NCBI GenBank assembly: GCA_036571765.1
Contig: BROE01000022.1
Location: 12,606,282 to 12,670,281 of the forward strand
Reading direction: 5' to 3'
DNA: 64,000 nt
Source of the DNA: Plecoglossus altivelis
Taxonomy: Eukaryota > Chordata > Actinopteri > Osmeriformes > Plecoglossidae
Positions 11,806 to 24,000 of the stretch are shown piece by piece. A program made the translations under genes and the position numbers. Position 1 is the stretch's first letter; each line of letters starts with the position of its first letter. The notes beneath the pieces are model-generated. The model did no database searches, was not told where the DNA came from, and saw only the letters and a program-made list of their open reading frames with translations.

Positions 11806-13311
11806 CATTTATTTTCCAAATAACATAATATCTAACAACCCTTGCTAATAAGGAACATTTCCATGTAAAATGCATAATCATGTCTATCTGAAGTAGGCCT
11901 GTGAGGTTCCAGCCAACCATTTTTATTGACCAACACATGTCACTAATCTACTTATTGATCTGATCTGTTCAAAAACTGTCGGTATAGATCTGCTCTGAAA
12001 AGCAGTGTATTGCAATGTTTTCAGGTTCTGAAGCACTCCATCCTCATTCCCATAGGACAGACTCAATCATTGGGTTCTTTAGTGTTCAGGACTTTGTTAG
12101 CACGTTTAACATATAGATCGCAGGTGAAGGGAACCGATACTGATGACCGATTCTGGCGAGCGTCATACCATCCGGGCATTCCACTAATTGCACATAATTT
12201 GTAACAACACCAGTGATTCAGAACAGCACAACATTGCTACGCTGCAATATTCACAAAATGTGCCAAACTGCCAAGGAATTGAGGAGAAGCTGTTTCTTAG
12301 GATGACAAGTAGTCATGGCCCCTCCACCACTAAAGTGATGGAGAGGAGGAGACCTGGAACCCAGCTGGCACCGTAATGAGCTCACAGTCAAATAGGAGGA
12401 CGCTATTTAGGAACAGGTCGACCAGGGACTGCAAAACAAATTACACGCCTGCTTTAGTCATGAAATCATGGGTCTACCATCGCTGAGCATGTCCTACTCA
12501 GTCTGTCTCTATGTCTCAGCGTGTTGATTTTCATTAAGCAGCCCGTTCGAATGGCTTTAATTGTGCAATTTGCTGAACTGGACCCACAGTGCGTGCAAAA
12601 GACTCTTCAGTTTGACAGCTGTTGTAGAACAGTTCATTGAAATTCATACAGTGTTCACAGAAATTGGCTATAGTCTCAACTCTGAAATTATTCTCATATT
12701 TCTCAGTCAAAATAATGCGCTTATTGTGAGCAATTGTAATATGTTGATGTTTTCATAGCAGTCAAGGAACTGTCTATATTTCCTATTTTAAAGATGTTAA
12801 TTTGTGAACTACAGCTATTCTGTCTACTCACACAGGGAGACACTGAGACAGTATGGACACACTACTAGGCCTACAGTTTAAGGCTCTGATCTGCACTGAA
12901 GTATGCCTACACCTTATTACATGGATGGAGTCAGTTTAGGCACAACAATAAAAGCACGATTTGGTCCAATTCAACATTTGTTGTCTAAACATACAGGCCT
13001 ACGCCTAGTTTTAACCTAATTCACATATTTTGTAAATAGGCTGGCATACAGTACTTACTAAGGCTAGTATTTTCTAACCAACGAAACTGCTACAAGTACC
13101 TACTGCTCGTGAGTACTTATCTAAGATACTCCGTTATTAATGGAAACTGCAATTAACAGAAGGCAATGTAAAAGAAAGCATTTTCCACGCAAACGCTGAA
13201 ATTCGTTTGGTTGCCCATCGGTGATTTGGGAACGGACATCAGCACATTCAAACCTCATATATATTTTTGAACTGCGACAGCGACATCAGACGGTTTAGGA
13301 AGGTAATGAGC

Positions 13312-13324
13312 GTTGCATAGCAAC
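13312..13324. promoter_or_regulatory. RFX-type X-box upstream of nme8
   Basis: The sequence gttgcatagcaac is a palindrome (GTTGC / GCAAC half sites) matching the X-box bound by RFX factors, which drive ciliary genes. It lies 180 bp upstream of the nme8 ATG at 13504. The match is seen in the sequence; binding is inferred. Confidence 0.6.
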
Positions 13325-13503
13325 GGGGAGGCAAAACATGTTGTAGGCATGCATGGCGCTGGACTGAACTAATCTGTAGATAAAGTGGCTGTCAACATTT
13401 TAATAGACAACTAAATTCATTATATTTAAAATATACAATTGCTACACGTCTAATATTTCGGCTAAGGTTGTCGTAGTCTTACTGGATACTGTATACTCTC
13501 CAA

Positions 13504-16500
13504 ATGGCTGGTAAAAAGAAAGAAGTGAGCTTACAGGTCGGTTTAAATAACGTTTGTGTTGTTAGTGACGGATGTACAGGTGTGCGCTTGTGCACAGCCA
13601 TCGTCAAAAATAGCCTAATCCTTTCTGCTTGTTTTTACTTAGGTGTCTGTTACAAACCAAGAGCAATGGGATGAATTGCTTGAAACTAAAGGGTTGATAG
13701 GTAACGTTTAGACAATTCTACTTATTAAGCTACTGAATCAAGTCCATTACGTACTCACTTGTTAATTATTGCTCACACTAAACAGTTTACACACAGCGCA
13801 AAGTTCGCGTTTTCCAGTCAACCAGTTCTCTGTTGCCCTCCAGTGGCTAAATAAATAACCCCCAACCCTCTCTCACCTGTTCAGTTATAGACGTCTATCA
13901 GAAGTGGTGTGGACCCTGCAAGGCTGTGCTCAGTCTCTTCAGGAAAATAAAGAATGAACTTGGAGATGAACTGTTAAATTTCGCAATGGTACGTACCATA
14001 GGGTCAGATCTCAGAAACTCAAGGTAATAAATGTTGGTTTAAAATGTGTATCCCTCACACAATTCAGGCAGAAGCAGACAGCATTGACACCCTAGAGAAA
14101 TACAGGGGGAAATGTGAGCCTACTTTCCTCTTCTATGGTGTAAGTGACATAGACGTGCGAGTGTGTTTATGGTTATGTATGTGTGTATAGTCGGTGTAGG
14201 AGTGTGTCTGTGTCTCTGTGAGAGTGTGTATGTGTCTTGTCTGTCTGTGTCTTTTATCTGTGTGTGCTTAATATGGCAATGCTGCAGTTAATCTCCAGTG
14301 CTGCCGTGTATGTGGGGTCAGGGAGGGGAGTTGGTGGCCGTGCTCAGGGGAGCCAATGCCCCGCTCTTACAGAAAACGATTCTAAAGGAGCTGGAGAAGG
14401 AGAAGCTTGTGCTGCAGAACGGACTTGAACGCGGAGCAGTGAGTCGCCCATATGCACGCAATCACACGCCAAAACGAGCACAGGAACACAGGTTTCCTGT
14501 GTGCGCATTCAAAGACAGAGGTTCATGTGCGCACAGAGAACTTGGTGGACAATCCCTAAAATACAGAAACAAACACGAACGTGGTTGCAGCGCTTGAACA
14601 TTACTCCATCTCAGAAAGGGAAACTGCTTTGATTCACAGGTCAAAGACGAGGGCCTAGTCGTTGATGACAAGGAAGAGGAAGTCCCTGAACCACACCTGA
14701 GAGACAAGGAGAAACCGGGTATTTTCCTGCACACCTTCCACACCTTTCATTGACTTAATTTTGACTGGGTAGTATCTGTCACTAGATGTATGCAGAGGAT
14801 TATAAAATCTCTCAAATCAGTCAGACAGGTCAACTTCTCACATAAATTAGTCATTATGGACACGCATCACAACTCTCTTGTCTTGTCTCCTGTCAGTTCC
14901 TGCCAGAAAATCTTGCACAGTTGCCATTATTAAGCCTGATGCAGTTGCCCATGGCCAAGCTGAGGAGATTGTGATGAAGGTGAGGGCCTCAGAAGTGATC
15001 CCTACTGTCTAGTTAGCCACATACTTTGTCTCTGTGTTTCGTTGGTGTATGTTATGCTGACACGTTCCTTTGGCGCCCTGGGGGGGCAGATTCAGGATGC
15101 TGGCTTTGAGATTCTGGCCAATGAGGAGCGCACGTTGACCGAGGCTGAAGCTCGAGATTTATACCAACACAGATCGTCAGAGGTAAATCAAGGGGAGTAA
15201 AACCCAGATCTGAGGAAGACAGACAGGCAGGGAAGAGCCAAGCTCAAATGTCAACTAGAGAAATGAATCTACCCAACAATAATACGAAATAATACAGTCA
15301 TTTAGCCAATAATGCTATCCAAATGAATGTTCAGTAGGGTATTTGAACTGCCCACCTCTTGATCTGTAGTCAAACACACTAGCTGCTGACGTAAAGCTAA
15401 GCCTATCCAATGGTAGTGTAATGGTAGTACACAGCGTGTGGTTAGCCATCAGATCTTGTCAGGCAGCCCTGACTATAGAACAGGCTCATTTGCTGACAGT
15501 GCAATCAGTGATAAGAGAAAATCTGAAAAATAAAATTAAAAGCTGCTTAGATCCTGAAGCGTGTCCTTATTGCGGAGAAACATGAGTGCAGTAGGAATAT
15601 GCATCTTAGATTTTTGTTAATTCTTACATAAACATGAGAGGAGTGCTGGTGAGTCCATTGGTGTGTGCGTGTGCAAGCGTGTCCACTCAAACCTATGTGC
15701 ATGCGTGTGTGGGGGTACTGACAGGAAAGCTTTGAGGAGCTGGTGCGTTTCATGTCAAGCGGCCCCTCCCACATCCTGCTATTGTCTCAGCTGGATGGGT
15801 CAGCCGATGTCGTCCCTGCATGGCGGGAGTTCATTGGCCCAACTGACACTGAGCAGGCCAAGAGGGAGAAGCCAGAGAGGTGCAGTAGGCTGAAACTCTG
15901 TAGCATTAGTAGCACTAGTAGCGTAGCCTTTCAAGAAACCTTTCAGTAGAGCTCTCCATGAGCAACCTTGGTTTTTTAGAAAACTAAGTTGTTTGCTAAT
16001 GCTCCCTTCATTTCTGCATGCATTTACTTACAAATGTGTCCAGGCTTTGTGTTGGCCTGGTCTATGGCCACCAAACAGCATACAAACCAAACAACATATT
16101 GTAGCTCCATCAGACACACCCAAACATTCAGCTTTCTTCTGCTCCACTGTCCTCAACAAGAGCCCGTGGTGGCGCCATCTGTTCCCTTCTCTCCCATCCC
16201 TTCCTGCAGCTTGCGGGCGCAGTACGGCAAGCAGACGCTGTTCAACGCCGTGCACGGCAGCAAGGACTGTGACCAGGCCAGCAGGGAGCTCGCCTTCTTC
16301 TTCCCCAACTTCAGGAGCGACTCGGTGGCCAAGCAGGATGAGGCGGAAGGGCGTGTGGAGCGGACGCTGGCGCTCATCCGGCCCGACGCTGCCAGGGAGA
16401 GCAGAGGCACGCCACAGAACGTGTTCACGCTCAGACATAGAAATGCAGAGTGCATGCCCATGCTAACTCACTGATGTGTCAAATGCCTGCAGAAGCAGCT

Positions 16501-18955
16501 TGTGTTGATCTCTTCACCAAAACACCACAGTAATAAAATAACTGGTTTGTCCTCACTTGCTAATGAAGCTTATCTGGTTGGGCAGATGAGATCCTGTCTC
16601 GGATACACAAAGCAGGCTTTAAAGTGGCCCTGCAGCGAGAGGTGATGCTGTCAGAAGAGCAGGTGAGACAGTTCTACAGCCAACATGTTGACCAGGACTA
16701 CTTCCAAGCGCTGCTGAAGAACATGACCAGGTGCCTGGCACACTTGATTATTGCTGCAATCATGTACATCAAGTACACAGTGTTTTCACATGATGACTTG
16801 CATGAAGCAAAGAATGGTATTATTCACATAAATGGCTATATATGCGAATAAAGTATAGTATCTAAATATGTCATACTATATTATTAGTTATATTTTTATA
16901 CTAAGCTATTCAAGCAGGAAATCACCCACAATTGGATAATATGAGTATGTGTTGGCAGCGGGCCTGTGCTTGCCCTGGCCCTTGTCAGGACAGGAGCAGT
17001 CGATCATTGGAGGAGTCTCCTGGGGCCACAGGATGTGAACCAAGCCAAGCAGGAAAAGCCAGACTGGTATGCCGATCCAGACCACACCACTAAACCTTGT
17101 GGTCCGAGTACACTGTCGCACCGTGTGTGGATCTGACGTACTTCCCCCTTGTGTTTCCCTCCGGTCAGTCTGCGGGCCCAGTTTGCCATGGCGAGTGAGC
17201 CCCTCAACCAGCTCCACGGCAGTGGGAGCCAGGAGGAGGCCGAGAAGGAGCTCAACTTCTTCTTCCCCAAGCAGCGCACCCTTGCGCTGATAAAGCCTGA
17301 TGCCGTGTACCAGCACAAAGGTCCCCAGAAGCACACAGCTTCCCAGTAGACACATGAACATGTTTCATGTCACACAACACAAAGCATTTATGAAAAATGT
17401 CACTTTGTTTTTCGTGACGAGATTGTTTCTGTTCTCAGACATGATTCTGGAAGAAATCTGTCAGGGTGGTTTCTGCATCACCCGTCAGCAAGAGATGGTT
17501 CTGTCCAGAGAGATGGCTGAGGAGTTCTATAAAGACCACCGGGAGAAGCCCTTCTACAACCAGCTGGTGGAGTTTATGTGCCGGTTTGTCCACACTTAGC
17601 CAGCCCTCACCCCACGGCAGGAAGATTCCTCCTCAAACCTGGCCCTCTTTCAGATGACATCTCCACTGCAGCCAATCTTTCCACTAACACTAATTGTATT
17701 GCAGGCAGACTCATAATAAGCCAGCCTTAGGCAGGGCAGATAAAGTCCATCTTTCTTTTCAATAGGGCTCCTTCCCAGCATTAAGATTGTAGAGGATGTC
17801 TTCAACTCGGATTAGCTCCTCCATCGAGTTGCTTCATTACAGTCCGGATGCACCGAGCAGGGAGATAATTGGTTGCTCTCATTTGTAATACTTCCTGTGC
17901 TGTCATTATATGTTAGGATCAGGTCTTAATGACTTACAGTATCACAACAGAGTCAGATCATATTAATGTGGGGTTCTTTGAATGTGCAGTTACACAAATA
18001 ATGTCAAACCAATTTCAAAAAGATATTTTACCATGCCTAACCGGAGATGACTATTTTACATTGACATCTTTGCATTTTATATATTTTGTAGACATTTTCA
18101 TCCACAGTGACATATAAATAGTACATATAGAGAAACGACAGCAGTGAATCAGTGATTGGAAGTGCCTAACTCCAATGATCTCCCTGATGCAGGGGCCCAT
18201 GCATGATGCTGGTGTTGACCAAGGAGAACGCGGTGGAGGAATGGAGGGCCATGATGGGCCCTACAGACCCCAGCAAGGCTAAGGAATTGTCTCCCAACTC
18301 GCTCAGAGCTCGCTTCGCCTCCGACATCCTCCAGAACTCTGTCCACGGCTCGTCCACGCTGCAGCACGCTGAAGAGAAGATACACTTCCTCTTTGGCGAC
18401 ATCGCCAGTGACGGAGACTTGGCCTCAGCCTCTTTGAGTCATCACATTGCCGACGGTAATATGGTTATGCTCGTAAAACTGTAGACTACCTGAATTATAT
18501 ATCGATACAGTACACGATAATGTAATATATTTAATTGCCAGATGTTTTTCCCCTCAAAGTGACGTACATAGGGGATTTGAACCTGCAACCTCTTGATCTA
18601 CAGTGAAATGGACTACAAATGCATTGTACTTTGTGAAACTGTACTGTCATACTGTGGCTACCAGAGTAAGATGTTGAGTATGTGATCATTACTTGATTTA
18701 AAAAAAGACAGTTTTGTGGATGCGATGCACTCAGACGTTTCAAGATCTTCAACAACAGAGCTGCAAGATTTAATGGACTCCAGAAGTCCAGGTAAAAAGG
18801 AGAAAACTTGAGGAGATAAACAATATGAACGTGTGGGTCCTGTGCAGAAACAGCAGCAAATGCTCATCTTACACTTTCTGAATCTAGAAATGACCACATC
18901 TACTTCTGAGAAGACTGACCTAACAGATGCTCCCAGTACCCCCAGTAGCCAATAG
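13504..18955 (+). CDS. nme8: Nme8/Txndc3: thioredoxin plus three NDK domains, axonemal protein
   Basis: Exons by splice consensus and phase: 13504-13536, 13643-13700, 13885-13988, 14068-14139, 14322-14438, 14640-14718, 14897-14979, 15090-15182, 15725-15879, 16210-16406, 16586-16730, 16959-17066, 17169-17320, 17439-17583, 18193-18455, probably 18708-18791. A last exon begins at 18848 (stop 18909) or 18888 (stop 18955); both keep phase, so the C terminus is uncertain. The product is about 650 aa against 588 in human. The start MAGKKKEVSLQ resembles human NME8. Residues about 10-125 form a thioredoxin domain with the WCGPC active site. Three NDK domains follow, opening with VAIIKPDAV, LALIRPDAA and LALIKPDAV. 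Each retains the phosphate-accepting His context (NAVHGS, NQLHGS, NSVHGS). Human NME8 acts in sperm tails and cilia and is linked to primary ciliary dyskinesia. The intron after 16406 starts with GC instead of GT. Identity is firm; individual exon edges are less so. Confidence 0.92.
15295..15390 (-). mobile_element. SINE remnant in an nme8 intron
   Basis: The plus strand reads tcatttagccaataatgcta, then ggtatttgaactgcccacct followed by cttgatctgtagtcaaac. On the minus strand this is a tRNA-like body with B-box-like sequence followed by a conserved SINE tail. The copy is degraded. Confidence 0.5.
18535..18615 (-). mobile_element. SINE remnant in the 3' part of nme8
   Basis: It has the same organisation as the copy near 15300: a tail like ccagatgtttttcccctcaa with agtgacgtacat, then ggggatttgaacctgcaacc with tcttgatctacag. 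It is the reverse complement of a tRNA-derived SINE, located between two coding exons. Confidence 0.55.
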
Positions 18956-20189
18956 GAAGATGGTAAGACACCTCAGAATAAACCTAGTCCTGAGACCGGA
19001 ACAGTGTATTCATTTGTTTTCATTTCTCAACAGAGACCAGACTTCTGGAACAAACCCTCCACCTCAACAGATCCCAGAGCAGTCTTACTTTGACAGCACT
19101 ATAGACACAGAGTAACTAACTAGCCTGGTTCTTTTTCTTTGTATGTAGGAAAAATGAGCCAGGTTAAAATATTAACGTTTGTCATGGACCTTGCTTCATA
19201 AACATATTAAAATATATAAATATGCATATACAAATAGCAATCGAACAAATATGTATGACAGTGATGTCAAACAGTAACGTCATTGCAGATGTTACAGTAA
19301 GGAATTTCAAAAAGGTTTTTAAATAAACACAGTATCGACAAAAAATGTTGGGATTTACTCAAGATTAACATTATTTTTATGTTTTCTGAACACAGCCTAC
19401 ACTACCTTATACAATCAGCCATAAGCTTTGCAGTCTCTGGGATGACAAAACCTGCAGTTCCTCAGTGTTGACTGAGGGCTCGATGTCTGTGTGAATGCAG
19501 AGGTGTTCAGCGGAGCGCTGATCTTCTGCTGTAGCAGCTCAGCATCCCAGTCAGCAACATGGATAATGTAATGGTGCAGAGGAGGATAATTATTATGAAT
19601 CCTCCTAGATGTAGAAAACCTTCATCTGAACTCTAGAACTCCAGAAAACATCTAGTGTTGATGTTCCACATCTGCAGGCGTTTTTTCAAACATGCTAGTT
19701 GTCAGGCGATGGAAACTTATGTGTACATGGCATGTTGATAGACCTGGGAGGTGTTCCATCAACATCGCTCACGAAAGCCACGCTTACACAAAAAAAATCC
19801 TCACTTAGGTAAGCGTCAACCTAAATTAAGCCTCAATCCATTCCCCTAACGTTCTTTTCCACTAACAAGCAACGGTTGCTTTGCGGGTTGAATTATACTC
19901 GACGGAACTGTCTTTTGACATTCCATTTCCATCTGTTTGAAATCATTTGCAACACACCTTAGTTTAGCTCAACTTGATCGACACAGAGCAGGCTAGTTCA
20001 GAAGTCTAAGTTTCTTGGTGACTTGGCTTGAACGCAAATAAGATACCTTAATGGAACGGAACTCTTGTTCAAGTAAGCAAGACTTGTCGAAATAAGCCTG
20101 TCTTGGTTATATATACGTTGATGGAACACCCCCCTGCTTCCTATTTTCATCCAACGGAACAAATTTAAATGTATACACACATTCAGTAT

Positions 20190-20345
20190 ATAAATATGAC
20201 TATATATATATTTAAATAGTCATATTTATGACTATATATATATTTATAGTCATATTTGACTATATATATAGTTAAATAGTCATATTTAACTATATATATA
20301 TATAGTCATATTTATGACTATATATATTTATACAGTCTTATTTAG
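20190..20345. repeat. Tandem AT-rich palindromic repeats
   Basis: Four to five units, each bounded by atgacta and tagtcat half sites around a tatatata core, with catattt linkers. Each unit is close to its own reverse complement, so the array can form cruciforms. Confidence 0.75.
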
Positions 20346-20796
20346 GTACTGTATGTATATATATTTACATGTGCTATATGTATGTGTGTGTATAAATATT
20401 TATTTATTTAATCAAACACCCAAAACCGTGGAGTTAAGAGTAATGCACTTCAATCTGCTTACCTCAGCTGTGCCCGTTTGAGATGATGGCCCCTCCTGGT
20501 TGCCCCTTGTGTTTTTTCTTTGAAAGACTGGATAAGCATCCTCAGCATTCACTCCAACTCCATAGAAGTGTTCTCAGCTAACGAAAATACTGAGGCGTGT
20601 GATTTGAAGGTCATAATAGTCTATTGCTACAGTAAGTATGTAATAATTCTACCGAAACATCAGCAACCATGTTACCCTTTTTATTTCTTTAGTTGGATTG
20701 CAAAATAAAGGAAAACAATATGAAATACACAAAATGCTCATCATAATTCCAAATATATACATATATGTATATACATGTATATATACATGTATGTAT

Positions 20797-20800
<4 letters not shown>

Positions 20801-20830
<30 letters not shown>

Positions 20831-20858
20831 TGTATGTATGTATGTATGTATGTATGTA
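20801..20858. repeat. TATG tetranucleotide microsatellite
   Basis: About fourteen uninterrupted TATG units flanked by TA-rich palindromic sequence. Probably length-polymorphic. Confidence 0.9.
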
Positions 20859-21045
20859 TATATAAAATATATTTGTATATTACGTACATCCATTACTGAT
20901 GCAGTTCATGATATCTAAGTTATGCTTTATGCAAACTCTTTAGAGAACCAACTACTTTAAATGTGTACAATGGAGCAACATTGTCAAGCCTCTTGTAAAA
21001 TAGTTCTCCATCTGACCCTGCTCGCCTAGGCTCTCAGATGGCATC

Positions 21046-24000
21046 TCACTGACAGTCTGAGGAACTTCCTGGATCGCCGTCCTTCCAGGCATCAGCCACC
21101 TCCAATAGGATGGCCTCATCCATGTCCTCTTCCTGCTCTATGAAAGACTTCTGGAACATCTCTGTGATCCTCCTCTGCTCCGGGTCCTGAGATGGATCAC
21201 CGCAGACATCCAGCTGTGAGCCTGCTGACAGCACGATAACGTAGACAAGTACTGAAATTCTACATGTTGCTCAGAAAAGGCTCACCTTCGAATGGAAGCT
21301 GGCACTGTGGGCGTTTTCTGAAAGGTTTGATTCTGAAAGGCCAACTTGCTCCAAGATTTTCATCTTCTCTTGGATCATGGGCCTGAAATAACATCAAAAA
21401 CAGGCCAAATCTGTCATCTAGACAGAAGAGCAGGAATGATGGGTCTGCGTCTGCATCAGATTCTGCTGCATTAAAGTGTCTTACTTACCACAAGTAGTCA
21501 TCCGCAGTTCCTTTGGCCACAAGATAGTGAATGTCAACGTTGCTGGTCTGTCCAATCCGGTGCACTCGGTCCTCCGCCTGAATGAGCACCTGTCCAATCA
21601 AAAAAAAACATCAGTTAGATCAACACTAAAGGATGGGTTGCATCTTATTTAACAAGGCACTGTAAAGGCTGGGTGAGGCCCTACAAATCCTGACATCTAG
21701 AAATGACATGAACAGCAAGGATTCAAATGCATTCCAACTGATTCCAACAGATCAGGCTTAGTACAGGATGAAGGGGATTCCTCACAAATCTGTTCCTCCC
21801 AAGGAACTTCCCAAATTATTATTATAATTCAATTTATTTTGTGTGTGGGGGGTTCCTTGTTTTTAAGTTTTTGGTTAGTCATAGGTGGTTGATCTTTGGG
21901 TAACGGTGAAGCCCTCTATGACGCTGCTTGGGGAGGGGTGGTGGTTGTACCCCAGGGTTCCAGAAAAGCTCAGCAAACAGCACCAGGTTAGCAGAATGGA
22001 GGGTGAGGCCCATGTTGGCTGCGGTGATGGACAGCACGGCCACGCAGCTCCCATTTGCTGTCTGGAACCTGTTGCACAGCAGCTGGCGGTCAGCTGATGT
22101 GGTGGACCCATCTATACGGATGTAGCCAATGTTCTGCGGATGCAGGGGAGGACTGAGCTTAGTGGTTAGAAGATTTGACAAGCAGGTCTTGTGTTCAAAT
22201 GCATCTGCTAAATGAATATTTTATATTAAGACATGGGTTTGAACCAGTCTCAGGGAAGAACTACAGATTCTGTGAAGGACGGCCGATATCGACAACGATC
22301 TGAATCTTATCCGGTAGGATTTTAAAGAGACGTCTGGGGCAGTTGTGAGCGTGTGTGTGCGTGCGTGTATTTGATCACCTTCTCAGCCAACTCTTTGCTG
22401 ATGCTGTCCAATACCAGCTTGTGATGAGCAAACACCAGGAACTTCTCCCTGCATTCCAGCATGTCCGTGATGTACTCCCTGCAGATACACATACACACAC
22501 ACCCGCAAACACAGCTGATCAGCAACAGCCTGAGGCTTCACATAAGTCATCGACATGAGAAGGGATGACCCAGGAAGACTCACATGATGGCTCGAATCTT
22601 GGCCTCAGCTGAACGGTTGAAAAAGACGAGGAGAGCCTCCTTCTCCTTCGTCTTCTGGAGGAAAGGTAAGATAAGGATAGGTATTTTAGAAGTTACTGTT
22701 TGGCACTGACGTAGTGCACCTGCTGTATTTTCACGGCACAGATATAAATCAGGTTTAACAGGACAATTCAAGAAGCACAGGATTTTATCAAGTTGGTGGG
22801 ATGGATCAGTTCTGCAGGAGTACTCTTGAAGTGTTCCCCTATCCTGTCAAGGTAGCCACTGCTGCTCTTGACCCCTGCTCACATTGTTCTTGCACTTGGC
22901 CAGCTCCTTCGCAGCAGCCGAGAGGGCGGCTCTAGTGCGTCCGTTCGACCCATCGGTAGTCACGGTGACGACCTTGCGCTGCTTGCCAGGGAGCTGGGCG
23001 AGGACCTGGGACTTTAGGCGCCGCAACATCAGTGTTTCCTCTAGTAGCAGACGTAGCTCTCCCAGGTTTGAGGAGCTGGAGTAGTCCCAGCCCCAGGGCA
23101 GCTAAGGGGGGGGGGGGGGGGGGTGGAAGTAAGAGAGGGAGGTTGAGAATTACAAGAAGGGTAGAGCGTGTGAGAGGGTTAGAGAGTGGTAAGGAGGGAC
23201 AAATGGATGAGAAGGAGCGGAGAAAAGAGAATGAGAGAGCAGGGAAGGGACAGAGAGAGGGATGGTCAAGAGTATGGAAGAGAAGGTGGGGAACAGGGGG
23301 ATGAATGGTGTATGGAGAGATCAGGAGAGATGGAGGAGGAAGAAAAAAGAAACATTTAAAGGGATAAAAGATAGTGAGGGAAGGAGGTGAGGGATGAAGA
23401 GTCAAATAAGAAAGAAAAGAACAAGAAACAGGGGTAGACAAAGAGGATATCAATTAAAATTGAAATCCAAGTATTATATTGAATGTATTATTCATTCATT
23501 TAAACAAGCAAATGAATAAGAGAAAGCCAGACACACAGTTCCGCAAATCCAATCTAGTGCTATAATCACCTTGTATTTTCATATTTACAGAACTAGTGTG
23601 AGAGTTGTAAACATAGTTGACAGTTTATATAAAAGGAGGGAGAGAAAATGGGCCTAATCCCATTTCAAACATCCTCAGTATAAACCAAGGCTCTACAGAT
23701 CACAGCCAATTACAACACCAGTATAGCGGTGATCCTTCATGAGGAGGAGGCTGAAACCAACCACCTAAAGTACTAAGAGGTTTAAACATACACACAATCG
23801 GAATTTCCCGGGGATTTGAACCTTACTATGTTCTAACTCCACTAGAGCTAGGACTGCACCTGTTTGGCATCGCAGTAGCGCATCCCAAACTCGTGGAATC
23901 GAGGGAAGAGATTGGGTCTGACTGCCAGGATCTGGGTGTACAGCTCCGAGGGTCTGGACATGGCTGGTGTCCCTGACAGGAGGATCACCCTCCTAGCAGC

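Larger units (their letters stand above)
7030..13311. other. Intergenic region between the coiled-coil gene and nme8
   Basis: No gene recognised on either strand; all ORFs are short and lack domain features. The region holds a duplicated segment (7341-7752), a G/A-rich minisatellite (8595-8710), a 21-22 bp direct duplication near 9361-9405 and a LINE 3'-end fragment (11660-11805). Towards 13300 it leads into the presumed nme8 promoter. Confidence 0.55.
18956..21045. other. Intergenic DNA between nme8 and smarcal1, both 3' ends
   Basis: The two genes converge here, so their 3' untranslated regions lie in this stretch. A plus-strand AATAAA at about 19322-19327 could serve nme8. A TTTATT near 20679 could serve smarcal1 on the minus strand. 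The centre is AT-rich with palindromic and TATG repeats. No gene is seen. Confidence 0.5.

Noticed and set aside
14237..14597. Plus-strand ORFs of 63 and 99 codons around an nme8 exon
   Set aside because: They overlap the exon 14322-14438; the longer shares its frame there but continues into flanking introns without splice support.
22932..23453. 173-codon Pro/Ser/Leu-rich minus-strand ORF
   Set aside because: It runs through the polypyrimidine intron of smarcal1 into the exon in the wrong frame. A product of the biased tract, not a gene.
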